A stretch of DNA of 33,417 bases, from the NCBI GenBank assembly GCA_016935015.1, contig JAFGRT010000183.1:1-33417 (forward strand), read 5' to 3'. The position numbers and the translations under genes were made by a program. Source of the DNA: Acidobacteriota bacterium. GTDB lineage: Bacteria; Acidobacteriota; JAAYUB01. Each line of letters starts with the position of its first letter. The stretch's first letter is position 1. The notes under the pieces are model-generated. The model did not search any database and had not been told where the DNA came from. It saw only the letters and a list, made by a program, of their open reading frames with translations. Shown one piece after another: positions 24,963 to 33,417 of this stretch.

Positions 24963-25961
24963 ATGAGTAATCAGTGTCGCCCCGGCGTCAGCCGGCGGGA
25001 TTTCGTAAAAGGCACCTTGCTGGGCGCGGCGGCCTGGCCGCTCTCCCGGTACGGCCGGGCGGCCGCTCCGGCCGGCGGCAAAACCCGGATCGCCCTCTGC
25101 AAGACCGGCGACCGCCGGGTCGGCGTCCGGCAGGTGATGAAGTTGCTGGAATTCGATCCGGTGGCGGGCCGCAAGGTGTTGCTGAAGCCCAATTTCAACA
25201 CGGCGGACCCGGCCCCCGGCTCCACCCACAACGACACCCTGCACCAGATCATTCTCGAGCTGCAGCAGCGCAACGCCGCCGCCATTACCGTCGCCGACCG
25301 CTGCGGCCCGGCTCAGATGCCCGAGGTGCTGGCCGCCAAGCAGATCCCCGAGATGGCGGCCGAGGCCGGCTTCGACGTGGTGGATTTCGGCGCCCTGCCC
25401 GAGGCCGACTGGCTGCCGTACCATCATCCGGCCCTGCACTGGGAGAACGGCTTCACCGTTCCCCGCCCCGTGCGCGAGACGGAGTACATCGTCACCACGC
25501 CCTGCCTCAAGACCCATCAGTACGGCGGCGTGTTCACCATGTCATTGAAACTGTCCGTCGGCGTAACCCCCCGCCGCCTCATGCGCGAGCTGCACCGCAG
25601 CGAGCACATGCGCCGGATGATCGCTGAGATCAATCTGGCCTACACACCGCGGCTCATCGTCATGGACGGGCTGGAGTGTTTTGTGGACGGCGGTCCCATG
25701 ACCGGCAAGAGCGCCCGGGGTGACGTGTTCCTGGCCGGCACCGACCGGGTGGCCGTGGACGCCGCGGGTCTGGCCGTGCTCAAGGAGATCGGCGCCAACG
25801 ACGCTATCATGGGCACCCCCGTCTTCCGGCAGGAACAGATCGTCCGCGCCGTAGAACTGGGGCTGGGCGTCGGTGCTGCCGATCAGATCGAATTCGTCAC
25901 CGCTGATCGGGAGAGCGAACTCTACGCCCGCAAGCTCAAGGATATCCTTCGGAAAAGCTGA
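24963..25961 (+). CDS. DUF362-family protein with Tat signal
   Basis: This is a 332-residue protein with a twin-arginine signal (SRRDFVKG at residues 10-17, then a mild hydrophobic stretch), so it is exported folded. The rest matches DUF362: KVLLKPNFNTADPAPGSTHND, TPCLKTHQYGGVFTMSLKL and MDGLECFVDGGPMTGK. Some DUF362 proteins carry ferredoxin-like clusters, but this one has no CxxCxxC array, so a bound metal or cofactor is only suggested by Tat export. AGGAG lies eight bases before the ATG. The next gene starts 89 bases downstream and may be co-transcribed. Confidence 0.85.
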   Translation: MSNQCRPGVSRRDFVKGTLLGAAAWPLSRYGRAAAPAGGKTRIALCKTGDRRVGVRQVMKLLEFDPVAGRKVLLKPNFNTADPAPGSTHNDTLHQIILELQQRNAAAITVADRCGPAQMPEVLAAKQIPEMAAEAGFDVVDFGALPEADWLPYHHPALHWENGFTVPRPVRETEYIVTTPCLKTHQYGGVFTMSLKLSVGVTPRRLMRELHRSEHMRRMIAEINLAYTPRLIVMDGLECFVDGGPMTGKSARGDVFLAGTDRVAVDAAGLAVLKEIGANDAIMGTPVFRQEQIVRAVELGLGVGAADQIEFVTADRESELYARKLKDILRKS

Positions 25962-26050
25962 TGCCGGTCGAACCGGACATCGGCCTGACGGCCCCCCGCA
26001 GAGTTGGCGGCACGACGGTTCGGTCATTGACCGGAAAGGATCGATCACCG

Positions 26051-27205
26051 ATGATTTCGTTACGGAACTTTCGTCTCCGGAGATGGCTTACGCCCTTGAC
26101 GATGGCATTGGGTCTGCTGGCGGTCCTGGCCGCCGGCGGCCCATTCGCACCCGTTACCGCCCCGGCGGCCGTCAGCGATGGCCCTTACATCTTCCGCGAC
26201 GGCCGGCAGCTGACAGTCTGGACGGTGATGGACGGACAACCGCAGGAGACCGTCGTCCCCCTGACGGGCGAATGGCAGCAGGTCTCCTGGTCGCGGCCGC
26301 ACCTGCCGCTCCTCATTCCGGCCGATCCCCCCTCGCCCGCGGCCGATTCCTGGCCGGCCGTTGACCGAATCTTTGCCGTCAGCGATATTCATGGTCAGCA
26401 CGGCCTCTTTTACCGTCTGCTGGAACGTCATGGTGTCATCGACGCTTCCGGCAACTGGCGCTGGGGTGACGGCCACCTGGTCATTGTCGGCGACGTCTTC
26501 GACCGCGGCCCGACCGTGACAGAGGCGCTGTGGGCCATCCACCAGCTGGAACAGGCGGCCCGCCGCCACGGCGGCCGGGTGCACTTCCTGCTGGGCAATC
26601 ACGAGGTGATGGTGTTGCAGGGCGACCTGCGCTATATCCACGATAAATACAAGGCGGCGGCGGACATCCTGCAGACTCCCCTGCCGGAGCTGTACGGTCC
26701 CCGCTCGGTGCTGGGCCAGTGGCTGCGGACCAAACACGCCGCGGTCCGGATTGGCGACCTGCTGTTCGTGCACGGCGGCATCACGCCGGTGCTGGCCCGA
26801 CAGTTCCCCGCTATCGGGGACATGAACGCGGCCCTGCGCCGGGGCCTGGACGAACCCGCCGACGGGATCGAAAACGACCCGGAACTGGCAGCGGTTTTTG
26901 GCCGCCTCGGCCCGTTCTGGTATCGCGGCTACCTGGAGGAACGGACAAATTATCCCTTGCTCCGGCCCGACGAGGTGCAGGATGTCCTGCGGACCTACGG
27001 AGTGTCCCGCATTGTGGTCGGCCACACTACCCAGAAACACGTCAGCCTGTTCCTGGACGGCCGAGTGATCGCCGTCGATGCCGGCATGAAACACGGCGAC
27101 CGGGGTGAAGGGCTGCTCTTGCAGAACAACCGCTTTTTCCGGGCCGCCCTGAACGGCCGCCTTACGAAACTGGTTGAGGAAGAGAACGAATCGTCGACTT
27201 TCTGA
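26051..27205 (+). CDS. Exported calcineurin-like (PPP/Shewanella-like) phosphoesterase
   Basis: This is a 384-residue protein from ATG 26051 (AAGGA ten bases upstream). An N-terminal hydrophobic segment (about 14-40) indicates export or membrane anchoring. The catalytic metal motifs are complete: SDIHG (D112, H114), GDVFDRG (147-153) and GNHE (182-185). Later histidines lie in FVHGGITP and VGHTT. The GDVFDRG/GNHE spacing and the segment MVLQGDLRYIHDKY match Shewanella-like PPP phosphatases rather than generic phosphodiesterases. Substrate is unknown. An upstream in-frame start (25961) is possible but would shift the hydrophobic segment about 30 residues inward. Confidence 0.83.
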   Translation: MISLRNFRLRRWLTPLTMALGLLAVLAAGGPFAPVTAPAAVSDGPYIFRDGRQLTVWTVMDGQPQETVVPLTGEWQQVSWSRPHLPLLIPADPPSPAADSWPAVDRIFAVSDIHGQHGLFYRLLERHGVIDASGNWRWGDGHLVIVGDVFDRGPTVTEALWAIHQLEQAARRHGGRVHFLLGNHEVMVLQGDLRYIHDKYKAAADILQTPLPELYGPRSVLGQWLRTKHAAVRIGDLLFVHGGITPVLARQFPAIGDMNAALRRGLDEPADGIENDPELAAVFGRLGPFWYRGYLEERTNYPLLRPDEVQDVLRTYGVSRIVVGHTTQKHVSLFLDGRVIAVDAGMKHGDRGEGLLLQNNRFFRAALNGRLTKLVEEENESSTF

Positions 27206-27228
27206 GATCTTTCATACGAGGAGGTTCC

Positions 27229-29901
27229 ATGCTTACATACCTTTTATATCCGTCCCCTGTCCGGCGCGTCGGCACCGGCCTGATTCTGCTGCTGGCACTG
27301 GGGTGCGGCGCGCTGTTCGCTGCCGACACCCTCACCGACCCCGCCTTGCGGTGGCAGTGGTATGACCAGCACGTCACCCTGAAGCAGCAGTCTATCTTCG
27401 GAAACCTGCCCTGGCAGTTCTTGGGACCCACCAACATCAGCGGCCGCATGACCGACGTGGACGTGGTGGCGCCCAAGGGCAAAAACTACACCATCTACGT
27501 AGCCGGTGCCTCGGGCGGCGTCTGGAAAACCGTCAACGAGGGCACCACCTGGGAACCGGTCTTCGAGCACGCGCCGTCCACATCCATCGGTGATGTGACC
27601 CTGGCCCCGTCCAATCCTGACATCATCTGGGTAGGCACGGGCGAAGCCAACATTTTCCGCAGCTCCCACGCCGGTTGCGGTGTGTTCAAGTCCGTCGATG
27701 CCGGCAAGACCTGGCAGCACATGGGCCTGACGGATACCAACACCATCCCCCGCATCGTCATCCATCCCGAGTATCCCAACGTCGTGTACGTGGCCGCTTC
27801 GGGTCACGAATGGACGCCCAATGCCGAACGGGGCGTCTTCAAGACCATCGACGGCGGCCAAAACTGGGAAAAAATCCTGTATATCGACGAGATGACGGGG
27901 GCCATCGACCTGGTCATGGATCCCGCGTCGCCGGACACCCTTTACGCCACCACCTGGCAGCGGGTTCGCAAAAAATGGAACGATCCCCGCAACGAGCCGG
28001 ACTACGGCAACAGCGGCATCTACAAGACCGTGGACGGCGGTCGCGCCTGGGTCCAGATCAACAACGGACTGCCCGAAGCCCGCTACCGCGGCCGCATCGG
28101 CATCGACCTCTGCCGGACCCATCCCGAAATCCTCTATGCCTTTGTGGACAACTATGACATTTTGCGGGCGGCCGACCCCACGGAAGAGACCGACTCCTAC
28201 GGCCGGCCCCGCGGCGACGTCATCAAGGGCGCCACGGTGTACCGTTCCGACGACGGCGGCGCCAACTGGCGACAGGTGAGTGAGGCCGACGATTACATGG
28301 CCAGCCTGTCGGCCACCTACGGCTGGGTTTTCGGCCAGATTCGGGTGGATCCGGTAAATCCCGACCGGATCTATGTCATGGGCCTGGCCCTCAACGTTTC
28401 CGATGACGGCGGCAAGACTTTCCGCCCCCTGCGCGGCATGCACGGCGATCATCACGGCCTGTGGATCGACCCGGAGAACACCGACTATCTGATCAACGTC
28501 AACGACGGCGGCGTAGTCATCTCGTACGACGCCGGGGCGAATTGGAAACACTTTCTCGACAACCTGCCCCTGGTTCAGTTCTTCAATGTTTCCCACGACA
28601 TGGACAATCCCTTTCATGTGTACGGCTCCATCCAGGACCACGGCAGTTATCGCGGCACCGTGGATCTGGGCAACGGCCGGGACCATATCCCCGCCGGGGA
28701 ATGGGAGCGGGCGCCCGGCGGCGAAGGGAGCTGCCATGCCATCGATCCCACCAATCCCGACATCGTCTATTCGGCCGGTTTTTACGGCACCATCTCCCGC
28801 ACCAACATCCGCACCGACGAAAGCACCATCATCGTGCCCCGGCCGGCCAAGGGCGAGCCGCCTTACCGCGGCCAGTGGCTGGCCCCGTTCATTCTTTCGC
28901 CGCACAATCCGCGTATTCTCTATCATGGCATGAACTTCCTGTTCCGTTCCCTGCACATGGGCGAATCCTGGGAAAAGATCAGCCCCGATCTCACCTACAA
29001 CAACCCCGATCGGCTGGGCGACATCCAGTACCAGACCATCTTCACCATCTCCGAGTCACCGCTGAAGTTCGGTCTGATCTATGCCGGCACCGACGACGGC
29101 CGGGCCCACGTGACCCGCGACGGCGGCCGTAACTGGCAGGAGATCACCTTCGGCCTGGAGCCCTACCGCTGGATTTCCCGGGTGGTGGCTTCAGCCTACG
29201 ATGAAGGCACCGTTTACCTGACCCAAAACGGCAAGCGGGATGACGATTTCGCGGCCTACATCTGGAAATCAACGGATTACGGCGAAACATGGGTCAGTAT
29301 CACCAACAACCTGCCGTGCGGTCCGGTGAATGTCATCCGCGAAGATCCCCGCAACAAAAACATCCTGTATGTGGGCACCGATCTGGGCGTCTATGCCAGC
29401 CTGAACGGCGGCGCCACCTGGCACGCCCTCCCCGGCAAGCTGCCCACGACGTTCGTGCATGACCTGGTCATTCATCCCGAGGCGGACATCCTGGTGGCCG
29501 CCACCCACGGCCGGGGCATGTACGCCCTGAACGTGCGCCACCTGCAGCAGATGGACATGGAGTTCCTGCGCCAGCCGGTGCATCTGTTCGCCCCGGAACC
29601 GGCCAAGGTGCCGCAACGGCGCTGGTGGCGTTTTGCCGGCGGCCGCGACGCCACGTTCCATTATTACCTAAACCAGGCCCAGGATGTCGTCATCCGGATC
29701 CTGGACGCAGAGAAGAACGCGGTCAAGGAGATGACGGTAACGGCGGACCGGGGCTACAACCTGGCCGCCTGGGACCTGCGGAAAGCCGACGCCGGCGAGG
29801 CATCGCGGCGCCGCTCCCCCTTCGTCGAGGCGGGCACCTACACCGTGGAGCTGACGGCCGGCGGGCAGACCGTTACCGCTGAACTGAAAGTTACCGAGTA
29901 A
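27229..29901 (+). CDS. Secreted BNR/VPS10 (sortilin-like) beta-propeller protein
   Basis: This is an 890-residue protein with an N-terminal signal peptide (about 12-32). It has about eleven BNR-type turns of the form S-x-D-x-G-x-x-W, for example TIDGGQNW, SDDGGANW, TRDGGRNW and STDYGETW. It looks like a large or double propeller of the VPS10/sortilin or exo-xyloglucanase-like type. The C-terminal ~100 residues (VVIRILDAEKNAVKEMTV ... GTYTVELTAGGQ) resemble a FlgD-type Ig-like domain. Such proteins are often numerous in Acidobacteriota and related groups. No glycosidase catalytic pair was clear, so peptide or glycan binding is as likely as hydrolysis. GAGGAGG lies just before the ATG. It ends with a clear terminator. 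Confidence 0.83.
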   Translation: MLTYLLYPSPVRRVGTGLILLLALGCGALFAADTLTDPALRWQWYDQHVTLKQQSIFGNLPWQFLGPTNISGRMTDVDVVAPKGKNYTIYVAGASGGVWKTVNEGTTWEPVFEHAPSTSIGDVTLAPSNPDIIWVGTGEANIFRSSHAGCGVFKSVDAGKTWQHMGLTDTNTIPRIVIHPEYPNVVYVAASGHEWTPNAERGVFKTIDGGQNWEKILYIDEMTGAIDLVMDPASPDTLYATTWQRVRKKWNDPRNEPDYGNSGIYKTVDGGRAWVQINNGLPEARYRGRIGIDLCRTHPEILYAFVDNYDILRAADPTEETDSYGRPRGDVIKGATVYRSDDGGANWRQVSEADDYMASLSATYGWVFGQIRVDPVNPDRIYVMGLALNVSDDGGKTFRPLRGMHGDHHGLWIDPENTDYLINVNDGGVVISYDAGANWKHFLDNLPLVQFFNVSHDMDNPFHVYGSIQDHGSYRGTVDLGNGRDHIPAGEWERAPGGEGSCHAIDPTNPDIVYSAGFYGTISRTNIRTDESTIIVPRPAKGEPPYRGQWLAPFILSPHNPRILYHGMNFLFRSLHMGESWEKISPDLTYNNPDRLGDIQYQTIFTISESPLKFGLIYAGTDDGRAHVTRDGGRNWQEITFGLEPYRWISRVVASAYDEGTVYLTQNGKRDDDFAAYIWKSTDYGETWVSITNNLPCGPVNVIREDPRNKNILYVGTDLGVYASLNGGATWHALPGKLPTTFVHDLVIHPEADILVAATHGRGMYALNVRHLQQMDMEFLRQPVHLFAPEPAKVPQRRWWRFAGGRDATFHYYLNQAQDVVIRILDAEKNAVKEMTVTADRGYNLAAWDLRKADAGEASRRRSPFVEAGTYTVELTAGGQTVTAELKVTE

Positions 29902-29928
29902 ATTCGGTCAGATCACGACACATCCACT

Positions 29929-29956
29929 GCCGGGCGGCCTCCCGCCCGGCATTTTT
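29929..29956 (+). terminator. Rho-independent terminator after BNR protein
   Basis: GCCGGGCGG (29929-29937) pairs perfectly with CCGCCCGGC (29942-29950) around a 4-base loop, followed by A and five T (29952-29956). It lies 28 bases after the stop. Confidence 0.9.
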
Positions 29957-30216
29957 CTGTTTCCGGTACAAACTCCCGGCTGCGCATACGCGCCATTTTG
30001 TGCCTTGCCATAACGTCGACGCATCAGCGACGGTCCCGGCCGGCATGTCGTGCCAGGGGCGGCCATCGCGGGTCTGCTTGGCCACGGGCTGCTGGGTGAG
30101 AGGCAATTGCGGTGCCACCAGAACCGGAGTCATAGCCATCCCGCCGCTGACCCGGGCTGCCGGTTTCGAGAAAACGGCCGCCTATGACACACCGCATCGG
30201 ATCTGCCGGCAATGAC

Positions 30217-30244
30217 AAAAACCGCCCGCCACCGGGTGGCGGGC
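30217..30244 (-). terminator. Rho-independent terminator of bd-like operon
   Basis: GCCCGCCAC (30224-30232) pairs with GTGGCGGGC (30236-30244) around a 3-base loop. On the - strand the hairpin is followed by GG and five T (30221-30217). It ends the operon whose last gene stops at 30279. Confidence 0.88.
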
Positions 30245-30278
30245 GCCGAAACGTGAAGGAAGGTAACTCATTCATCCA

Positions 30279-31625
30279 TCAAGGGATTACGGCTTTCGGG
30301 ACCGGTTCTGTTTTGGCCGTCGTCTCCTCGCCGGACGGGACCGGCCGCACGACCCTCAGGTTCAGCTCTTCCAGCCGCTCGAAGATCCGCTCCGCCGGGA
30401 GATTGGCTTCCTCGTAGGTGAAACGCACCGTGTTGGCATCCAGGTCGAATGTCAGATCGATGACGGCACCCTCGAACTGGAAGGCACGGACAATCTGCCG
30501 GCGGGCATACCAGCCCAGCTTCTCCACCACCGCCACTTCCAGGGCGGTGACCCCCATCTGCCGCTCGTAGTCCTGCCAGGCCGCCCGGGACAGCTGAATC
30601 TGCCGTTCGGTCCGCGCGGCCATCTCCGCCCGGTGGGGCGCCAGGGTGACGGCCCGGTAGGCCTGCCGGCCGCTGCCCATGAAGAGCACGGCGATGGTCA
30701 GAGCCAGGGCCACCCAGCCGAAGTTGCGGCCGAGGAACTCGTCCGGTCCCCGCAGATCCAGCCAGAGCAAGGCCATGGCCGCCAGGGCCACGCCGGCGCC
30801 GGCCAGCAGAAGCCCTGCCGAATCCCAGGTGACGGAATTCCAGGGCAGGGTCAGCAGGTTCAGCGGCCCCAGCACCAGCAGCTGCAGGACCGTCGTCCAG
30901 AAGGCCAGGCCGTACCATTTCCGCAGAACTTCGCCGCGACCGAAGCCGGGCAGCTTTTCGCCCAGCCCATAGCCCGCCCGCCGCATGTAGCCGAACAGGA
31001 ACAGTCCCGTCACCGCCAGGGACGCGGCCAGGAAGTGCAGGTAGCGGGGCAGCACGTTGGCCAGGAACATGGCGCTGAAAAAGCCCGAAACGCGCCCCCA
31101 CTCCTCGGGAAAGTGCATCAGGTTGACGTTGGTCAGGAAAATCAGCGGCACGAAGAGCAACAGCACCACGGCCGCCGCCACCAGGGCGATATGCTGTTTT
31201 TTGCGGCCGGCGAATTTGTCCCAGGCGTACTTGTGGGCGTACAGGAGCAGAAAGGCCGCCATCACCAGCGGCACGATGCCCACCCAGAAGTCGCCGGTGA
31301 GGGCGTTGGCCGAATAAAAGTGCACCGTGTACAGCACATTGATGGACAGCAGCGGCGCCACGCCCAGCACCACGGCCAGGCTTTTGTTGACGGTGATGGT
31401 CTGGGCGATCTCCTGCGCCAGCCGGTCGTAGCGCGTGTCGGCCAGCCCTTTGATTTCCGCCCACAGCGTCAGGACCGATCCGCCCAGCATCAGGTTCACG
31501 AACAGTATGTGCAGCAGGAACGACACCACCAGCAGCGCCACCAGCAGCCACTCGGGCAGGGGCAGCGGCAGGGGGATGTCCCGGGGCACCGGCGTGCCCG
31601 ATAGCAGGATCAGGGCCGGGTTCAT
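30279..31625 (-). CDS. Multi-TM membrane protein, probable cytochrome bd-superfamily paralogue (second subunit)
   Basis: This is a 448-residue protein with about nine hydrophobic helices in residues 24-325 and a soluble C-terminal tail of about 120 residues. The first helix (LLHILFVNLMLGG) has a histidine placed as in the heme-binding helix I of CydA. The helices and loops that follow parallel the upstream gene, so the two look like distant paralogues. Its start overlaps the upstream stop (ATGA) and follows AAGGAGGTGCCCC. I see no CxxCH. The tail (FEGAVIDLTFDLDANTVRFTYEE) is not a known domain to me. It would form a heterodimer with the CydA/cytochrome c fusion. Assignment to the bd superfamily rests on pattern matching by eye. 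Confidence 0.65.
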   Translation of the reverse strand: MNPALILLSGTPVPRDIPLPLPLPEWLLVALLVVSFLLHILFVNLMLGGSVLTLWAEIKGLADTRYDRLAQEIAQTITVNKSLAVVLGVAPLLSINVLYTVHFYSANALTGDFWVGIVPLVMAAFLLLYAHKYAWDKFAGRKKQHIALVAAAVVLLLFVPLIFLTNVNLMHFPEEWGRVSGFFSAMFLANVLPRYLHFLAASLAVTGLFLFGYMRRAGYGLGEKLPGFGRGEVLRKWYGLAFWTTVLQLLVLGPLNLLTLPWNSVTWDSAGLLLAGAGVALAAMALLWLDLRGPDEFLGRNFGWVALALTIAVLFMGSGRQAYRAVTLAPHRAEMAARTERQIQLSRAAWQDYERQMGVTALEVAVVEKLGWYARRQIVRAFQFEGAVIDLTFDLDANTVRFTYEEANLPAERIFERLEELNLRVVRPVPSGEETTAKTEPVPKAVIP

Positions 31626-33082
31626 GGGGCACCTCCTTCACCGCGCCGGTTTTCGTCCGTCCGGGCCACCTCCTCATGGGCCACCGCCACACCTTCGTCC
31701 TGGGCGCCCGGCAGGGATTCGTCGGCGTGCTTGTCCATATGGATGATGTAATCGACCAGGGCGTCCAGTTCCGCCGCCGTGCCCGGAAAGGGGGGCATGT
31801 AGAACCAGACGTTGTGCATTTTGGGGATATAGCTTTTCATGGCCGCCGGATCGAGGGTTCGGCCGTCGGACGACATGTCCTTAAACTTCGTGATGACCGA
31901 GTTGACACCCCGCACCGTGTGGCAGCGGCTGCAGGCCAGCATGAACACGTTGCGGCCGGCGGCGACAGTGTTGTCGGCGGTCACGGCCGGCGTGTCCACA
32001 TACGTGGCGTGGGCCAGGAGGCCGTCCCGCCTGTAGAGCGGATAGTCGGCCATCCGCAGGCCGTTGGCGTACATGTAGTCGCCGATGACATAGGGCTTGC
32101 GGATGAATTCGCGGATGCGCTCGAAGGAGCCGAGAAAAACCATCAGGACAATGATGGGCAAAGCCATCACCACGCCGGGCAGCCGGCGCGGCGCCAGGAA
32201 TCCCCACAGGGCGATGATGACGGAGAGGAGGACGGCCACCAGTATAACCGTCAGCAAGGAACTGTGCCAGTCCATGAAGGCCATGGTGCCGACGGCTGTC
32301 GGCAGGTTACCCACCATGGCATCGGGGATGAACAAATAGTAGTAGGCCGCCCCCACGGCGCCCATGGGCGTCCAGACCAGCAGCCACAGGGACGTGAAAG
32401 AAACCAGGGGCCGGCGCGCGTCAGGGGTCCGGCGGGCGAAAAAGGCCAGCAGCAGCAGGGCGAAGGCCCCACCCATCATCATAGCCAGCGGCGTCCGGAA
32501 CAACAGCTGGGGCAGGTACAGGGGGTTGACGAAACCGCTGATGAAGGTCTTGTCCGCCGTCCAGCTGCCGGTGTCCATCATGAAGGCCAGGATGCCGACG
32601 ATGATGGCCATGGTCAGCCAGGAAAAGATCACCAGGGCCGTGCCGAAGCGGATGTGGCGGACTTTGGCCGTCTCCGATTCGCCGGCTTTGCGCCACGTGA
32701 GGAAGTAGATCATGATGAAGACCACTTCCAGGATGAAAATGATCCACTCGGTGAACCAGGCGCCGTAGAAGACGCGGATCAGGCTGCCCAGGGAGGCCGG
32801 GTTGACCAGGGAGGCCGACAGCCAGATCCCCACGCCCGTCATGGCACCCACGGTGGTGGTGATGATGAAGCCGACGAGCATGATCCGTCGGACCACGTCA
32901 TCCCACGTGGCCGCCAGCCCGGGATCGGTGCGACGCTTTCTGAAACCCAGGTATTCGAGGAGAACCACCAGCGGCAGGAATCCCACCGCCAGGGCGTGGT
33001 TCACCAGCACGTGCAGGATGGCGATGGTGGCAATGAGCAGCCGGTTGCCGAAGAAATCCAGGTGAAACAACGGAAAGTCCAT
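31622..33082 (-). CDS. CydA-like membrane subunit fused to C-terminal cytochrome c domain
   Basis: This is a 486-residue protein. Residues 1-320 hold about eight or nine helices aligning with CydA. H24 corresponds to the helix I heme ligand (E. coli H19). The segment AWFTEWIIFILEVVFIMIYFLTW matches the CydA helix with two glutamates, here E112 and E119. TTVGAMTGVGIWLSA matches the GVATG segment. Residues about 370-450 form a class I cytochrome c: CSRCH (384-388) and the methionine block YMPPFPGTAAELDALVDYI (M429). I cannot see the long quinol-binding Q-loop. A bd-type enzyme with cytochrome c may take electrons from c-type donors rather than quinol, or may pass quinol electrons to periplasmic cytochromes. 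GGGAGAG precedes the ATG by nine bases. Confidence 0.75.
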   Translation of the reverse strand: MDFPLFHLDFFGNRLLIATIAILHVLVNHALAVGFLPLVVLLEYLGFRKRRTDPGLAATWDDVVRRIMLVGFIITTTVGAMTGVGIWLSASLVNPASLGSLIRVFYGAWFTEWIIFILEVVFIMIYFLTWRKAGESETAKVRHIRFGTALVIFSWLTMAIIVGILAFMMDTGSWTADKTFISGFVNPLYLPQLLFRTPLAMMMGGAFALLLLAFFARRTPDARRPLVSFTSLWLLVWTPMGAVGAAYYYLFIPDAMVGNLPTAVGTMAFMDWHSSLLTVILVAVLLSVIIALWGFLAPRRLPGVVMALPIIVLMVFLGSFERIREFIRKPYVIGDYMYANGLRMADYPLYRRDGLLAHATYVDTPAVTADNTVAAGRNVFMLACSRCHTVRGVNSVITKFKDMSSDGRTLDPAAMKSYIPKMHNVWFYMPPFPGTAAELDALVDYIIHMDKHADESLPGAQDEGVAVAHEEVARTDENRRGEGGAP

Positions 33083-33334
33083 GGATTGTTTCTCTCCCTG
33101 TTCATGGTGTGAAATGATGATTTACAGCCGAGCTTAAACTATAAATGAATCGGCATTGGTGTGCAACCGGATTTCCGCGTCGCCTGGCGCTACCCGCCTT
33201 CGCCGTTTGTATGTCGCTATGGCGCAACCATCGAAGGTGGATGAACGGACACATCCCTTTCCGGAAAGACGAGGGAATGCGCGAGTCCGATGGGAATCAG
33301 CGTGATCAACCTGATCCGCTCAGGGGCACTTGAC

Positions 33335-33417
33335 TCAGGTGTCCACCGGCAGGCCGATGGAACTGCCCAGGCGGGTCCAGTCGGCCGAGACGTAGGTGAT
33401 GTCGCCGATGACCTCGC
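33335..33417 (-). CDS. 3' end of unidentified gene (partial at right edge)
   Basis: On the - strand an open frame enters from the right edge and ends at TGA 33337-33335, giving 26 residues that include DITYVSADWTRLG and GLPVDT. Codon choice is like its neighbours, so it is probably the C-terminus of a real gene, but it is too short to identify. It lies upstream of the bd-like operon on the same strand. The 252-base gap in between (33083-33334) shows no convincing gene. Confidence 0.5.
   Translation of the reverse strand, partial: EVIGDITYVSADWTRLGSSIGLPVDT

Larger units (their letters stand above)
29902..30278. other. Convergent intergenic region with a terminator for each strand
   Basis: Apart from the two hairpins listed separately (29929-29956 and 30217-30244) no gene or repeat is evident. 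The short frames in it have no recognisable product. Confidence 0.6.

Noticed and set aside
31676-33112. 478-codon + strand frame opposite the CydA-like gene
   Set aside because: Composition dominated by H, D, Q and G, typical of the complement of hydrophobic membrane codons.
33145-33333. 62-codon + strand frame near the right edge
   Set aside because: No ribosome site or recognisable motif; sits in a likely promoter region.
1-33417. CRISPR arrays, tRNA or rRNA genes, insertion sequences
   Set aside because: Reading both strands showed no regular spaced repeats, no tRNA or rRNA-like segments and no transposase motifs.

Overview
The window is 33.4 kb of GC-rich bacterial DNA with short gaps between genes. 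It most resembles an Acidobacteriota-type or related anaerobic, metal-reducing lineage. This rests on gene content only: many multiheme c-type cytochromes, an orphan FtsX-type permease paired with a PadR regulator, a secreted BNR/sortilin-like protein, a DUF362 protein and a dockerin-like exported protein. No rRNA, tRNA, CRISPR array or insertion sequence was seen, so the taxon is an inference.

Region 1 (1-10.9 kb, + strand) is the centrepiece: an extracellular electron transfer locus. After the tail of a SpoIIE-type phosphatase come two paralogous small cytochromes (697-1302 and 2550-3176) that resemble OmcE, the tetraheme nanowire cytochrome of Geobacter. Each is followed by a hairpin and then an NHL-repeat gene. 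In the first copy the NHL gene is a decayed pseudogene (about 1401-1924); in the second it is intact (3269-4345). From there six genes overlap stop-to-start: NHL protein, pentaheme lipoprotein, outer-membrane beta-barrel, second NHL protein, a 12-motif cytochrome whose N-terminus is an OmcE-like module, and a 15-motif cytochrome. A lipoprotein cytochrome plus a barrel plus large cytochromes is the composition of a porin-cytochrome conduit. The small cytochromes could form the filament that carries electrons further out.

Region 2 (10.9-20.4 kb, - strand) holds an orphan permease with its PadR repressor, an exported dockerin-bearing protein, a TlpA-type thioredoxin lipoprotein, and a large membrane phosphatase (PDZ, multi-TM, GAF-like region, PP2C). 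Region 3 (20.7-23.3 kb, +) is a two-gene cassette: a GNAT-peptidase C39 fusion and a RimK-type ATP-grasp ligase. Region 4 (23.3-24.7 kb, -) is an ECF sigma factor with an anti-sigma factor carrying HEAT-like repeats. Region 5 (25.0-29.9 kb, +) has a Tat-exported DUF362 protein, an exported PPP-like phosphoesterase and the BNR/sortilin protein. Region 6 (30.3-33.1 kb, -) encodes two membrane subunits that look like paralogous members of the cytochrome bd superfamily, one fused to a cytochrome c domain. A second set of respiratory genes therefore lies at the other end of the window. The last 83 bases hold the 3' end of an unidentified - strand gene.
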